Assembly: GCA_902805475.1 (NCBI GenBank)
Contig: CADCSX010000006.1
Location: forward strand, 1,426,001-1,490,000
Reading direction: 5' to 3'
DNA length: 64,000 nucleotides
DNA from: Entonaema liquescens
Lineage: Eukaryota; Ascomycota; Sordariomycetes; Xylariales; Xylariaceae
Below, one piece after another: positions 12,898-24,423 of this stretch. The position numbers were made by a program, and so were the translations under genes. Every line of letters starts with the position of its first letter. Position 1 is the stretch's first letter. A model generated the notes under the pieces. That model saw nothing but the letters and a program-made list of their open reading frames with translations, had not been told where the DNA came from and ran no database searches.

Positions 12898-14072
12898 TTT
12901 CGGTCGCAGGTGTGGTCCAGGATGTGTATCTTTTTGGGGATCGTCCAGAAGAAAGCGATGGCCGACAGGGCCGAGAGAATCATATGACGAGGGAAAAAGA
13001 GTGGCGAAATTAGGGAGAGAATAGAAGGAAAGAAGATGTATGTGTTGTGGGTCGTAATCAATAGGAACGACGAAATACGTAGCGAGGTAGGATCTTGTCG
13101 TCAGTATGTCTTACAATGCGAATGCGAAGTTGGAGTTGAGGCTGATGACATTCTTTTTTTTTTTTTTCCGGCGACGTTGCGGCGTTGCTGCGTTGTTGCG
13201 GTTGCTGCTTGCCCATCGGGTCCAACTGCTTGCAACTGCTTGCGGGTCTCTTGAAGCTTTGGGGCTTTTCAGTGGGGCTATCTTTAGCGCAGATTATAGG
13301 CATAGGCATGCAGACATGGTAGGTATGGATACGGCATTGAGTTCCCCAATTTAGGTGCTGGACTCTGCTTTCTTTAGTGGAGTCGGCTATTCAACTGGGG
13401 GAAGGTCCAGAATGTCTCCACTTAAGCATGACGTTAGACTTAAACGGTTATGGCCCGTGCATATTAGAGGGGGAACATCTGCAATACATGTGCCTTAACT
13501 AGCTCTATTAATTAGGTATGTTCTGCAGCTAACTTTACGCCTTAACCTACTACCTACCTACATAATGTTACCCGTTTACATACAGGAAATTCGTGCCGAT
13601 AAGCCACAATAAATACTAGCTATGTCTCACTCCAAGAGTCTATCCAAACCTATCAAACTTGTCAAACCTATAATCACGTTATTGTATCGCTCCCTAAGCC
13701 TTGCTGCTGTCTCAGTTCTCTTACGATTTGTGCAGAAAATCTGCCTTATAACAGTAATTTCTAAGCTCGGTGATAAATTTCTATCGGGCCATATGAGGGG
13801 TTAACGACATGGTCTTTGATTACAGCTATTATTAGTATATTGAGTTGTCATATCTGGATATGAGGTATGTAAAGTTGGATTACCTATCAAATATATTTTT
13901 TTGTTTGGGTGCCTGCAGCATCGGCACTGTTGTGTACTGTCTCGAATCACAGTTGTACACATCAGATTAGGCAACGGAAGCAAAGCAATCAAAGCAAAGC
14001 CACGATGTAAAGATGCAAATGCAGCCTTCCATTCATATGTCTTGATAGGTAAAAAAGACTAGGGTAGAGGTA
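12898..14072. other. Intergenic: 5' region of the membrane protein, phytase 3' flank
   Basis: No gene supported. A 14-nt poly-T tract lies near 13153-13167, and ORFs at 13036-13354 are mostly that tract and its flanks. The segment 13400-14072 is AT-rich without coding signal. Confidence 0.5.
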
Positions 14073-15677
14073 TCATGTAAAGCACTGGTCCCAATGTCCA
14101 CCATTCTGTGCAAAACTCTGGCTTTCAACGAATCTGCTCAGCGTGCAGCGGCCCAATGCATCGGCACCGCAGTTCTGCAGGGGTATCACTCTATCATTAA
14201 CCAGAATTCGCACAAACTCTTCTTTGCTTTCCCTGCACGACATCTTCTCTACGTATAATCTTGCAGCAAACGGAACAGCCCAGGCAGCAGAGAATCCCTT
14301 AGCTTCCCTTGGGCTAACCCTTCGAGCGCCAGGTAGTGGATCTGTTAGATTGTATAAGCCCAGAGTGCCGTATATGTCCATCATGTCGTTGTCATGGCTG
14401 AAGTCGGCATATAAGACACGGTCAAGAGGGAAGGTAGTGTTGGACCCATCAAGTGTTGAGTTCGTGGTAGTGTGATCTACAACGGGCTGACCGGCAAGTC
14501 TTGCGAGTAACTCATTGACAAAGCCAACTCCCTGAGTTGGCCCAAGAGGATTTCCATTCCCGAAACCATACCATTTGCCTAGAGTCTGGTAATAGTCATA
14601 GTCGTGCCATTCATCTACCGTAAATAGGTAGCAGAACTGTGACAGCTTTCCCTTATCATCAGCAACGGTATTGAAAGGACACAAATCCATGAAGTAGATA
14701 GCCTCTTCATCGGACAGATTAGCACCAGGCAGGTTTTGGTTTAGCCTCTCGGTTAGGGGTGGCACGAAATGCTCTGTCCAAGCATCCTGCTTGCTGTGGC
14801 TATCATGTCGGCTGTCCTCGAACGCAGGACAAAGGTTTGGACTGAGCGAATTATTAAAGCCGTCGCTCTCAGGGATGATTAGGATATCATAGGGGCATGT
14901 ATCTGGAGTTTTGGAATGCTTATCCGCCAATCGCGCCTGATGAAAGCCTTGGGTCCAGTTATGTGCTGACTCGACAACACGCTCCTGACCAGAAGCACGC
15001 ACAAAGGGAGAATTCGTGCTGGCTAGATGCTTGTATCGCTCGTAGAACCTGATGCCAGAATGTACCATTTGTTGCTCCCCAAAGAGGGTTAGTTGGTCGG
15101 CACCAAGGGTGTACTCGTAGTCTTTAATGAACTTGAAGCTCTTCCCATAATTTACCACGCTGTTGTGGATGCGATCAACAACTGCCCCGTAAGCCAAGGA
15201 CTTATGCTCTGTGGGGTCGCGGGCCCCATGACGAGAAAGCAGTTGTGCAAAAGTAACATCACACCCTTCTGGGATGGCTGGAGAGATTTCTGAAGGCACA
15301 GAAAATACAGATGAGTACTGGCCCCAAGAACGAGAAACCTCTTTTCTACAGTGACGGTCATGTATAAAGCCTCTGCAGGGTTGTGAAGAGATAGATTGCC
15401 TAGATAGATATATCTTCGATTAGTCAAAATGAGCTATTTAACAGTAACCCCCTCCAAAAACATACTTGACATACATAAATGTCAATGAGAATGAGATTAT
15501 CACAATCGAAAGCAAGGCGCACAGAGCAAGCCTGATACTAAAGATGTGCCGATTAATCCAACTTGTCGCGCGCTTTTGCATCTGGCTACGGGAAGCATTT
15601 TCAGGGAGCAGAGTGTATTTGTATGAGCCTCCGGCCACGAAGGCCATTAGTTGGCGTCTCAAGTCGGTGAAGACCAT
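14073..15677 (-). CDS. Membrane-anchored phytase-like histidine acid phosphatase
   Basis: 509 residues from exons 15677-15475 and 15399-14073; the phase-2 GTATGT intron has a GACTAAT branch and TAG acceptor. Unlike secreted PhyA phytases, the N-terminus is a cytosolic basic segment followed by one strongly hydrophobic helix (about residues 49-68), suggesting a type II membrane protein. WGQYSSVFSV is the phytase lead motif. RHGARDP at 124-130 supplies the nucleophilic His and phosphate-binding Arg, and SHDN at about 402-405 is the proton-donor HD motif. The Cys pattern and the NNSLSPNLCPAF segment agree with the family. Expected reaction: stepwise hydrolysis of phytate or other phosphomonoesters. 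Frame intact; no catalytic residue appears missing. Confidence 0.87.
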
Positions 15678-16520
15678 GGTGAAAAAGAGTGAAAGAACCG
15701 ACCTTTCTTCATAGCCGTATGCCTGACGATTTATGAAGAAAGTGCAACTAAGAACAGTAAATTAACGATGCTGTGGTATATCGAACGCTGCAATAACAGG
15801 AAAAAGAAGTTAATTAGATGAATGAGCAATCATTAGGCACATAACAAGTTGCTGATTTTCCATAAGAACCAAGAACCTGTGCTCCGGCGCAGTCGTCTTA
15901 GTCTGTGAGACTACAGTTGATTGGTGATTAACTGGGTTAACAGCTGTCGTCGACCCATTATTATTTACATCCGCTCCAACGTGCATTAGGTAAGTTTAAT
16001 CCCAAATAGTATGTACCTAAACCAGCTACTACCTATCAATATGATAGGTACCTGTTAGTTAATTATATGTAGGTAGGTAATTCTAACCAAAGAAGCTGCA
16101 CTAATCCAAACACATCAATAATGAGCTCAATGACAGCTTCATTCAAATATGTACAACATCAAGAACCAAGTATCAACAGATCAAACTCGATCTATGATTC
16201 AAACCATTTACAGCCCGTAACATGAGATAACCTTGCTCCCATTACCTATTTGGGTATACCTATTTGGGTATCATCCGCAGAATGCCACCAGCGCGCATTA
16301 AGACCCCTCAGAGGTCAGAAGCCCGCCCCAATGGTCCCCCAGTTCTATCATTACCCCTAGCATCGTAACCAGGTCCCGCTTTAGATGCTGATTTTCCCGC
16401 CCAAATCTATACACCATACCTCCCGCTTAATAGTATGCCTTATTCCGGCAAGAAATGAACAAATGCACGGTCTCCAAGTACCGTTTGGTATCATAAAATG
16501 CTATAACAGAAGAATAGAAA
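15678..16520. other. Phytase 5' region and 3' flank of the next gene
   Basis: No gene. Contains a perfect 14-bp tandem repeat at 16242-16269 and several AGGTA/TACCT motifs. The plus-strand ORF at 16385-16615 overlaps the downstream gene and lacks coding character. Confidence 0.55.
16242..16269. repeat. Perfect 14-bp tandem duplication
   Basis: Two adjacent copies of TACCTATTTGGGTA; the unit is itself a near-palindrome (TACC..GGTA). Lies in the phytase upstream region. Confidence 0.9.
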
Positions 16521-18015
16521 TTAGACAGCGACACCGACGCTCTGTCTTTGAGGGAAGGCCATTGGGTGTCGTAATCCAGATGCGATCACCATCGGAGCCT
16601 CCAACTTTGCCCTGAGAGTTGTCGTGCTGCTAGGTGACAAGCTTGTAGGCAGAGTCTGCTCTTCCTCAACAGTCCAGTCGGAGCTTGTTGTTAGGGTATC
16701 AACGCTACATCGTCGGTTCTCTTCAAAATCAGCCGTTTGATAAAATCCGTCACTATCAGCTATCGGCCTCGGGTCGTTAGTGACAGAATCGAGACTAATA
16801 TCTCTATTAGGCTCTCCACCAGGGAATAGCCAGGTAGAAACCCGCGAAAAGGATTTCTTCTTGCGAAGAGGCGGTCTTAGTCTAAGCGGCAGTGGTGGAG
16901 GAGGAACCCTACTCTCCACTTTCCGCGACGAGTTTGCCTTATATGAAGTACGCGCCGAGGTCTGAGATGGCGCGGTTCGTGGGCGATCGGAACTAAGACG
17001 TTCACTAAAAGAGGGAGCATTTGGAGGCAGTGCTGGGATATCTGGCATGGGCGCCATTTCTATAAGTCCGTCAGTATGTGGTTTAGCATCATCAGAACAG
17101 GTGAGGTCACTGACCAGCTTGTCCATGGGCAGTTGACGGCCGGCTACTGACGTAGATGCTCTGCCTTTCAATAACATCCTCAATCTGCTCTTGCAGCTTA
17201 TCCCGTTCTAGCATAGCTGTTGCAACTCTTTCAACAAGATCCTCCATCATAGGACTCGATGATGTTGGCGACATGCGATTTCTAAGCTTGACAGGCTGGG
17301 GTCGCTGGGGCGTGCTGTTGTCTGATCGTGGAGAGTCAAATACAGAACCATCATTAACTGGCCTCCGGGGAATGTGGAAAGACATAGATGAGTAGCTGCG
17401 AGAATGCGGAATGTACGGGCTGTCTTCACTACGGCTTGAGAGAGTGAAAACACGCTGGGGCGGCGTAACAGGGGGTTCAGGGGAGTCCAAGTGAGGTAAA
17501 ATGGGCGAAAGTCGATTATCAGACATATATATACTAAGCTCGAGAGGACGAAAAGAAGGTGGCTGCGGTCTCACTTGTGTAGGCCTATACTCCGGAAAGC
17601 GGAAAGACTCTGAATGAATATGACGGAAATTGGTGGGAGCTGATATTTGCGGCCTGCGCGATGATGATGAGCTTGGTCGCAGTAGTAGCTTTCTCGCAGA
17701 GAAGCTGCTCTGTCCAGAACCATGCCTCTTCCTGGGAGCCCGCTCCAAAGTAGATAACTCCGTCCCTGGCCTAAACGATGCTGCGGAAGGAGGAGGAAGA
17801 AATGAAGGCTCCTGGTAAACAATACCGAATGAGTCGGGTGTAACTGGTCTAGTCAGAGAATGGTGATGCTGGTGTTTCCGCATATTCCAAGGCTTACCAA
17901 GTTGGCGAGGCTTCTCATCAGAGTGAGAAGAGGTGGTAAAAGAGGAACAACACTCAGAAATAGAAAAAGACCATGATGCATAAGCTTCAGCAAGCATCCC
18001 ACCTAAGGCTTTCAT
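16521..18015 (-). CDS. Uncharacterised Ser/Pro-rich protein with a short coiled coil
   Basis: Two exons, 18015-17115 and 17059-16521, joined by a 55-nt phase-1 intron (GTCAGT donor, TAG acceptor); 479 residues from ATG 18015, or 435 from ATG 17883. The second start gives MRKHQHHHSLTRPVTPDSFG and looks the more natural. The protein is mostly disordered: PVTPDSFGIVYQEPSF, long Ser/Arg/Pro tracts, then one predicted amphipathic coiled coil, MEDLVERVATAMLERDKLQE onward to VIERQSIYVSSRPSTAHG. After the intron come PMPDIPALPPNAPSFSERLS and DRPRTAPSQT. I do not recognise a functional family. The many SP/TP sites suggest phosphoregulation (inference). Frame intact. Confidence 0.7.
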
Positions 18016-18281
18016 GATGACTTCATGTCGCGCTGGGTATAGGAAGAAAAACGGCCAGCGGTTGGTAGGAGATAAGAGAGCTAATAAGAGAGCAGCAAAG
18101 AAAGCAAACAAGAGGTCATGAGATGCATAACACCTTTATGGAAGACATGGAAACGTGAAAAGAAATTACCTTGTGCACTTTTATTACATGTATGTACCTT
18201 TTTAGGCTCAAGCAGCTGAGCGGGCACGCTGACTTTTTCGGGCCTCGTAGGTTCACTTTAGAGATGGGAAGCGTTGATGGT

Positions 18282-18643
18282 TTAGATGCAGACGTCCGTG
18301 GCTTTGATAGGCTGTAGTCTAAAAGTCGTGGTCCAGTCGGCGCTTACGAACCGGGGTCCTAGAGAGGATTCGGATGGTTGGCGGCACACACCAAGATTGC
18401 AGGACCCCACCACTTGTAATATGAACGATTCTGCACAGCCAGTCTTTTGTCTTAGAATTCCTTGCTTTGTGATCCATCTAGAAGGCCTTAGGTCGCCCAC
18501 CCTCGCAATGTTTTGGAGGGACATTGCCACAAAACCCCGTTGAGGGGTGTCTCGTGGGCCTCAGAGACTGGCCTTGGATTAGCGTTAGATGTAGCAGCTA
18601 AGGTCGTGAATACGGAAGCCAGTATGAACATGTCTCTCGTCAT
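18282..18643 (-). CDS. Candidate small secreted Cys-containing protein, frame interrupted
   Basis: From ATG 18643 the frame encodes a clear signal peptide (MTRDMFILASVFTTLAATSNA, cleavage likely after SNA) and runs to NGVLWQCPSK before a stop. The next frame continues directly with RVGDLRPSRWITKQG, then KTGCAESF, VGSCNLGVC and ATDVCI to a stop at 18282, giving about 120 residues and five cysteines if joined. The switch needs one extra base at the AAAA (minus strand) at 18511-18514, the same kind of loss seen in other genes here. No canonical intron fits. Effector-like proteins have this size and plan, but I recognise no family, so the call is tentative. Confidence 0.45.
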
Positions 18644-19652
18644 CCCCGGCAAGGTGAGTTTCAGTGGATGATGAAGGGCGTCCGTTTTGAGGAAAACATG
18701 GGTTTGTTCAACTGGAAACGGTACTAGAGCCTCCATAGAGCCTTTCGCGAACCAGATGTGTCTACCTAGTAACCTAGTAAACATGTTTTGGGGAACCAGA
18801 CGCGATCTTACGTTACAAGATTGTTATTGATGAGGTGCGCCGTTTTAGGGTTGGTCGGATATCCGCAGACAGAGGCAGTAAATCGTTTATTGTCTTTTAC
18901 TGCCTCTGGAGTCCGAAGGTTGTGTGTTGTTTATTTGTTTGTTGATTAACCATCTGTTTCACCTTGACCTTCTATTAATACCTACTTGAGGCACATCTGT
19001 CTCTTCTCGCGCCGAGTACCATGGTGTTGTAAGAATACCCATTGTTTGAGAATTGAACTGTCATGTGGTAGGAAAACGTCATCAACCATCGATTGACACA
19101 AGATCTGATGCTTATAAAAAGCCTAGCATTAAGACCGCATTATTGGCAAGTAGGTTTCCCATGAAAGACAGAGAGTTCGAAAATGAAGCCACGTAAATAT
19201 GCCAAAGACTGCAGAGTCGGGTCAATAATACTCATACCACTGAAGGTGTTAAAGGTGAAATTCAACAACAGCCCACTTACTCATTGGAGACACTCGAATA
19301 ATCGAATATCTAACGTGGTAAGTGCATATCTTATCGGATAATCTATAGAAATAGAATAGTTAATCGATAGAAATTTAAAGCACGTCAGAGCTTATCGGAG
19401 TGTACCTAGGTACACAAAATCTTTGGCGCTAAAATTCCCTATGGGTATTTCCTAAGGCTGGGTCGAGAAATGACAGATTGTTCTATTTGCGTCAGTCCCA
19501 GTCCAAAATATCTACGGACTTTTTTTGACTTGGCACGTTGCGGCCACATCTCAACTTGTCGCCTGTCATAATATCTCAATTAATTTTCTTAACTTTCTTT
19601 TCATTACTTTGCAGCCATATCGGCAATAACTTTAAAGAGATAGTCAATCAAC
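18644..19652. other. SEC62 upstream region
   Basis: No gene. Holds a 13-bp perfect inverted repeat (18870-18882 / 18896-18908) and one TACCTAGGTA palindrome at 19403-19412. The final 100 bp before the SEC62 ATG are pyrimidine-rich, as is usual for promoters of constitutive fungal genes. Confidence 0.6.
18870..18908. repeat. Perfect 13-bp inverted repeat, 13-nt loop
   Basis: Arms CAGAGGCAGTAAA and TTTACTGCCTCTG pair without mismatch across a T-rich loop. It could form a hairpin or cruciform. No T-run terminator follows closely, and it is about 745 bp from the SEC62 start. Confidence 0.85.
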
Positions 19653-20915
19653 ATGCAGAACCCTAACATCCCTCCGGGAGCCATCCCGATACCAATGGGA
19701 CCTGGGGGTCAGATGCCGACACCTCAGCAGATCGCCGCTATGCAACAGCAACTGGCCGCCGAAGCCCAGAAGCATGGCATGACCGTTCCCCAATTCGTTG
19801 AGCACATCAAAGCCCAACGTCTAGCACAACTTCAAGCAGCTCAGCGACAGCAGCAACAGCAAGGAGGCCAAGGCCCGCAAGGACAACCTCAAGGACCACC
19901 GCGCCCTCCTCCCGGAGCCCAAGGTCAACCACAACCTATTCGTCCCGGCCCTCCCAATCCCGTCGCCATCGCACTTGCTACTTTTCTACGAAGCCAGCCT
20001 CTGAAGCAGCGCACCTGCATCCTTAATGGAGAACGCAAGGATATGTTCAGAGGTATGCTACGATTTAGTTAGTATTTTGGAGATGATATATTCTGACGCG
20101 CCTATTTTCTAGTCAAGCGAGCCCTTCGAGCTCTTCAGTCCCCTGCCTACGCAAAGGCACGCGCCAAGAACCCAGCACTTCCCGAAATCACCGATCGTGC
20201 TTCACTTGAGAATACCTTCAAGTTGCTACCCTTGTCCATGCTAGCCTTACGTGTTAGTAAGATCGACCCCCACGAGGGTCACGACCACGCTCCCAAGAAG
20301 GGCAAGCGAATTAAGGGACTGTGGACGGTTAGAATTGAGCAGCAGCAAGATGCTGGTGACGACATGTACTATGTCTGGCTGTACGAGGGCAGTCAGATTA
20401 TGCGCAAGGTTTATGCTGCTCTTGCCTTGCTCCTCATCTTCACCGTAGTCCTGTACCCTCTATGGCCGCTCGTTTTGCGACAAGGTGTCTACTATCTCAG
20501 CTGGGGATTCTTGATGCTCCTTGGTCTCTTCTTCCTCATGGCCATTTTCCGCGTCATTCTGTTCTGCATTACGTATTTTGTGGTGCCCCCGGGACTCTGG
20601 CTCTACCCCAATCTTTGGGAAGATGTTTCTTTCATGGACAGTTTCCGTCCTGTCTGGGCTTGGCATGAGGTTTGTTATTCTCCAATGCTGCACTATGGAC
20701 ACGTACTAACTAGTCATTAGACCACAAAGCCCAAGAAGAAGAAGAAGGCTTCCAAGGCAGCTAGCGCCGAGTCGGCTGCCCAGTTTGCGGGTCCCACAGG
20801 CCACCCACCTCCGGCGACTGCTACTACCACTGCAACTGACACCCAGATTCAAACAGAACCACAGCAGAGAGCCTATGTAGCTCCAAGGGTTGAGGAGCTC
20901 GCTGATGACGAATAG
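19653..20915 (+). CDS. SEC62: Translocation protein Sec62
   Basis: 383 residues from exons 19653-20052, 20113-20669 and 20721-20915 (donors GTATGC and GTTTGT; the second intron has a TACTAAC branch). A Gln/Pro/Gly-rich N-terminus is followed by the conserved cytosolic block NPVAIALATFLRSQPLKQRT, CILNGERKDMF, VKRALRALQSPAY. Then come two ER-membrane helices (about 233-254 and 261-290) and VPPGLWLYPNLWEDVSFMDS with FRPVWAWHE. The tail is TKPKKKKKA followed by an Ala/Thr-rich acidic end. Sec62 joins Sec63 at the Sec61 channel for post-translational import into the ER. Frame intact and length typical for filamentous fungi. Confidence 0.95.
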
Positions 20916-22052
20916 GTGCGGTTACTGTATCATATTCGCAGCAATAGGCGTTCAGGGAGTTTGGCCAACAGGGAAATGTTTGTACAGTAGAATAAAAAGC
21001 CCCTAAAAGTTGTGCTACGTATATTTCGGAATAGGACGCATGAACCTCCCATACTGATGGACTCTGAAGTGACATCAATGGTCTAGGATGCTAGCCTAGG
21101 AACGTATCTTAGTGATAGGTCAAACCAGAATACTCCTATTGAAACTGCGACCCCGGGTCTTAATTAAGGAAAGTATTCCATACGTAAGTGGCGCTGCGTT
21201 CAACTAATTATCCAATTAATAAATGCGTTACTGGGGGTCATACACGAGTAGATCGATCCCGTTAAATTTAATTCATATTGCCCCTTATCGTCACCTTCAA
21301 ATATGGATATATATAAATTCTGCAAGAACTCTCCAGAACATCGGCTCCGCTGTGTAGTCATATTAGTAGTTCTATGAATGGCTAAGCCAATATGCCTTTG
21401 CCTAGTGATATCAAACAAAACATTTACAAGGGATGCAAATAGTGAAGCAATATCTGGAAAGATGAGATCGCTATGCTTTCGCGGTGTAGCAAATGTGAAG
21501 ACTTAAATGAATGTGACATGGAGTGTTGTCCACGCTGTTTGCTAGTCTGGTGAGAAAGTCATTACTTAAAAAGGGGTAGTTCCCAAAAAGGGGTAAAATT
21601 TAGAGAACGATTGCCTAATTCATTTTGTAAATTCAGGTCTCGCAAAATCGCGCAACACAATACCAGTTACATACACCTTGGTATCAAAACTTGAGCATCT
21701 TTGACTTGCAAGTTAATATTATAAATGGTTTACGGGAAATAAACCCTACTCATGATAACTAGATATAATAATACTTAGTGTTATTACCTTATTCAACTAA
21801 TAATAAGGATGCTTGTTCCTCTTAGTATTTCCTGGGCAACACGGACGGTATAGGGGTAATTGTCAACTATTGGTATACTTAGGTCCTCCAAAAAAAAGAA
21901 AAAAAAAAGTGGTGAAGGTTTAGAGTCATGGGTATATATAATGATTATATAAAGGATTGAGAGGAGAAGCAGAGCACATTCAAGAGTACTTCCGGGCCAG
22001 CTTGTTGAGGCAGTTTACTATCTATACACTTCGTCGGACTAACTCATCCGAG
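20916..22052. other. Intergenic, AT-rich
   Basis: 1.1 kb between convergent genes. Contains a direct repeat AAAAAGGGGTA near 21569-21597 and an A-rich tract near 21890-21910. No gene seen. Confidence 0.55.
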
Positions 22053-22882
22053 TCAATTCCCAGCAACATCCACGATGATATCGACGACCTTCTTCGCGCT
22101 ATCAGCACTTTCCAGGAAGGGAAAATGTGTTGCCGGAATTTTAACGATGTTACACCCTGTGGCTTGGGCGAATTGCTCTTGGAGAGAAGCTGGTAGTGAC
22201 TTGTCCTCGGTGCAGACGATATACGTCTTGGGAACAGTGACGTCCGCCGCGGTGAACTGCACAGGGACTTCCAGGCTCGCCTTACTCTGGTGCATTAAGC
22301 CCCTTATCAATGCTATATGTTCTTCTTCGGATACTTTGATATCGGTATTCTTGGATGACATGGCGAACTCAGTGAGTACGTAGAAGGGCCCCTATCCATA
22401 CCACGCATATTAATATCAAACCAATGGGATCAGATGAATTGACGAAAGTATGCAACCTACCTCAACTTTGTAGATCGGCGGGGGCGTGCCACCTAGCATA
22501 CTCATTAAACTTTCGCCCTTCTTTGGTATAGCAAGAGCAGTGAGATAGACAACTGATTTAATGCCTCCTTTCAGGCCCTTGGCCTTCCGGTCGTCGACGG
22601 TCTGGCCTTCGGTCAAAGCACTGGCGGCAATACCACCCTGGCTGTGACCGACGACCACGGCTTCTCTACCTTCATCTAAATAGGGAGAAGGCTATCGAGA
22701 ATACGCTTGACGTCGTCGACGTAAGTTTTTCCCGCCACGGAGTCATCGATACCCGTCGTCGCCATTGGCGGGCTCAGCACGACATACCCCTGAGAGCGCA
22801 GAGGCTCAATGAGGTTCTTGTAGTGCACCGGCGCAAAGAATGCGCCGTGAATTATAACAATGACGGGCTTCTGAGATGCCAT
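22053..22882 (-). CDS. Alpha/beta hydrolase (EstC/Mhp-like), one-base frameshift
   Basis: Small serine hydrolase: MASQKPVIVIIHGAFFAP carries the HG oxyanion-loop motif, VVVGHSQGG the nucleophile elbow (GHSQG), and near the C-terminus ATHFPFLESAD supplies the catalytic His, with an acidic residue likely in TYIVCTEDKSLP. A phase-0 intron (22460-22392, GTAGGT donor, TAG acceptor) precedes GPFYVLTEFAMSS. Exons are 22882-22461 and 22391-22053. The first exon is interrupted: the frame stops after LDSLLP and resumes as YLDEGREA. One extra C in the CCC run (GGG at 22683-22685 on plus) restores 253 residues. Homologs act on small esters or remain uncharacterised; substrate unknown. Confidence 0.8.
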
Positions 22883-23807
22883 TTTAAGTAGGTAATGATA
22901 AATTGATAGATGATATAAAGTCGTAGTTGTTGAGTATGATGCTCTTGTTCAAATCAATGACAGACGAGGGAAATGGCTACCATTTTAATATTTCCATCAA
23001 CTACCTAGGTACCTCCTAAGGAGTGAATGGTAATCTGAAAAGCTTCAATGCACTGTGCGTGATGACTAGAAGCCTCCGCCAAGTCTAATTGTGATAACTG
23101 AGCATCTATGTAACATATCGCACTCGATGGTCGCATTCCGTAAAAAAGCCTCATATAATAATACCTATTCCAAAGATGGCTCACAGGTCGTTTAGGACCC
23201 GTCATACTTACACCAGTTATGCCGCATGGGGAAGGCTAGCGAATCAGCAGACAAGTAAAAAGGGTAAAGGAGCGGCGGAATTCTAAATTAGGGGAGGAAA
23301 AAAGTCAAGTAATTTCAGCATCCTGGCGGCTGATCACGGGTCAGGTTCGGGACTCTTCGGGTGAGGCTCTGAGTCATGCACATTGGTATGAAGACTTACA
23401 AATAGTTCTTTATATAGACTACAGTGTTAAATAATATCAGGTATAGTTTGGCAAGAATGTTAGTTTCATGTTATTCAGAAAAGCTTGTTTAGTCTAGTTG
23501 TGGCTACCCGTATAGAAGGTTGTAGTAGTCGAGCCAGCACCAACTTCCACCCATCTAGGTAACTTTAGTGGTCATCGACGGCATTGGGTGACTTTTGTTT
23601 TTTATATGGATTATATTTTATGCTTGTAAGCAGAGCCTCTATATTCTCCCCTGTACGCAGGGTTCGACTCAACGCCAGCTAATGTATACCATCTCAAGTC
23701 TCAATCCAACATTGAATTCCGTGGGCAAGGATGTTAAGAATAGTCTAGGCACTGGGATACTTGGAAATCAAGGAACTCCCAACTACCTGGCAGATACACC
23801 TTCTCTT
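22883..23807. other. Hydrolase 5' region, acetyltransferase 3' flank
   Basis: No gene. One TACCTAGGTA palindrome at 23002-23011. Several short ORFs without coding signal. Confidence 0.55.
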
Positions 23808-24423
23808 TTATTGTAAATGCTTGTAATAGAAGACCTCATCTTTAAGTCCTCCCACGGGACTGATTCCGTATCTAGGGATCCTACCAGCCTCTGTATACCC
23901 TAATTTCGGATATACTTTCTCAGCCTGGCTCCCAGCTTCTGTGTCTAGAAGCTATATAAATGTCAGTTATTAAAGACCCCAAAATCTCTTGGAGTATATC
24001 AGTGGGTATTACCATTAACGTCTTGCCTCTTTTCAATGCTTCAGCTTCCATGTGGTCCATCAGGACTCTGGCTCCACCTCTTCCTCGATAAGTAGGACTG
24101 ACGAAAAGCTTCTCTACGAATCCACGAAAACTCCCAGTCTCGCTGAATGGCATGCTTAGCGTGACAACTCCTACGAGTTCAGAATCTTTCGCTTCGGTGC
24201 CTGGCTCAGACTCGTTGAGCAGAATTATAATAAATCGCGTCCCCAAATCAACTTCTCTTGCTACACCCTCCCAAAATGCCTGGACTTTTGAGTTCTCTAG
24301 AGGCGGGAGAAATGTGGCGATAGTCTTGTCATGCATGATGCAAGCCGCATGGAGGGCAGCGATGGCTGGCAATAAGTGACCATGTTCCTGTTGGGAGAAG
24401 AGCTTCACTGTTGAAGTCGGCAT
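23808..24423 (-). CDS. GNAT-family N-acetyltransferase
   Basis: 184 residues from exons 24423-24013 and 23951-23808, joined by a 61-nt phase-0 intron (GTAATA donor, AACTGAC branch, TAG acceptor). The acetyl-CoA loop is VEKLFVSPTYRGRGGARVL, with YRGRGGA matching the R/Q-x-x-G-x-G/A motif A; AEALKRGKTLMLLDT follows, then KVYPKLGYTEAGRIPRYGIS. This is the order of bacterial-type phosphinothricin/puromycin-like GNATs. The upstream strand AELVGVVTLSMPFSETGSF-like segment (SELVGVVTLSMP in this copy) forms the beta sheet. Substrate unknown. Frame intact; the second exon completes the fold, so the gene is not truncated. Confidence 0.85.

Noticed and set aside
13036..13354. Small ORFs around poly-T at 13153
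   Set aside because: Created by the T tract and low complexity; no coding signal.
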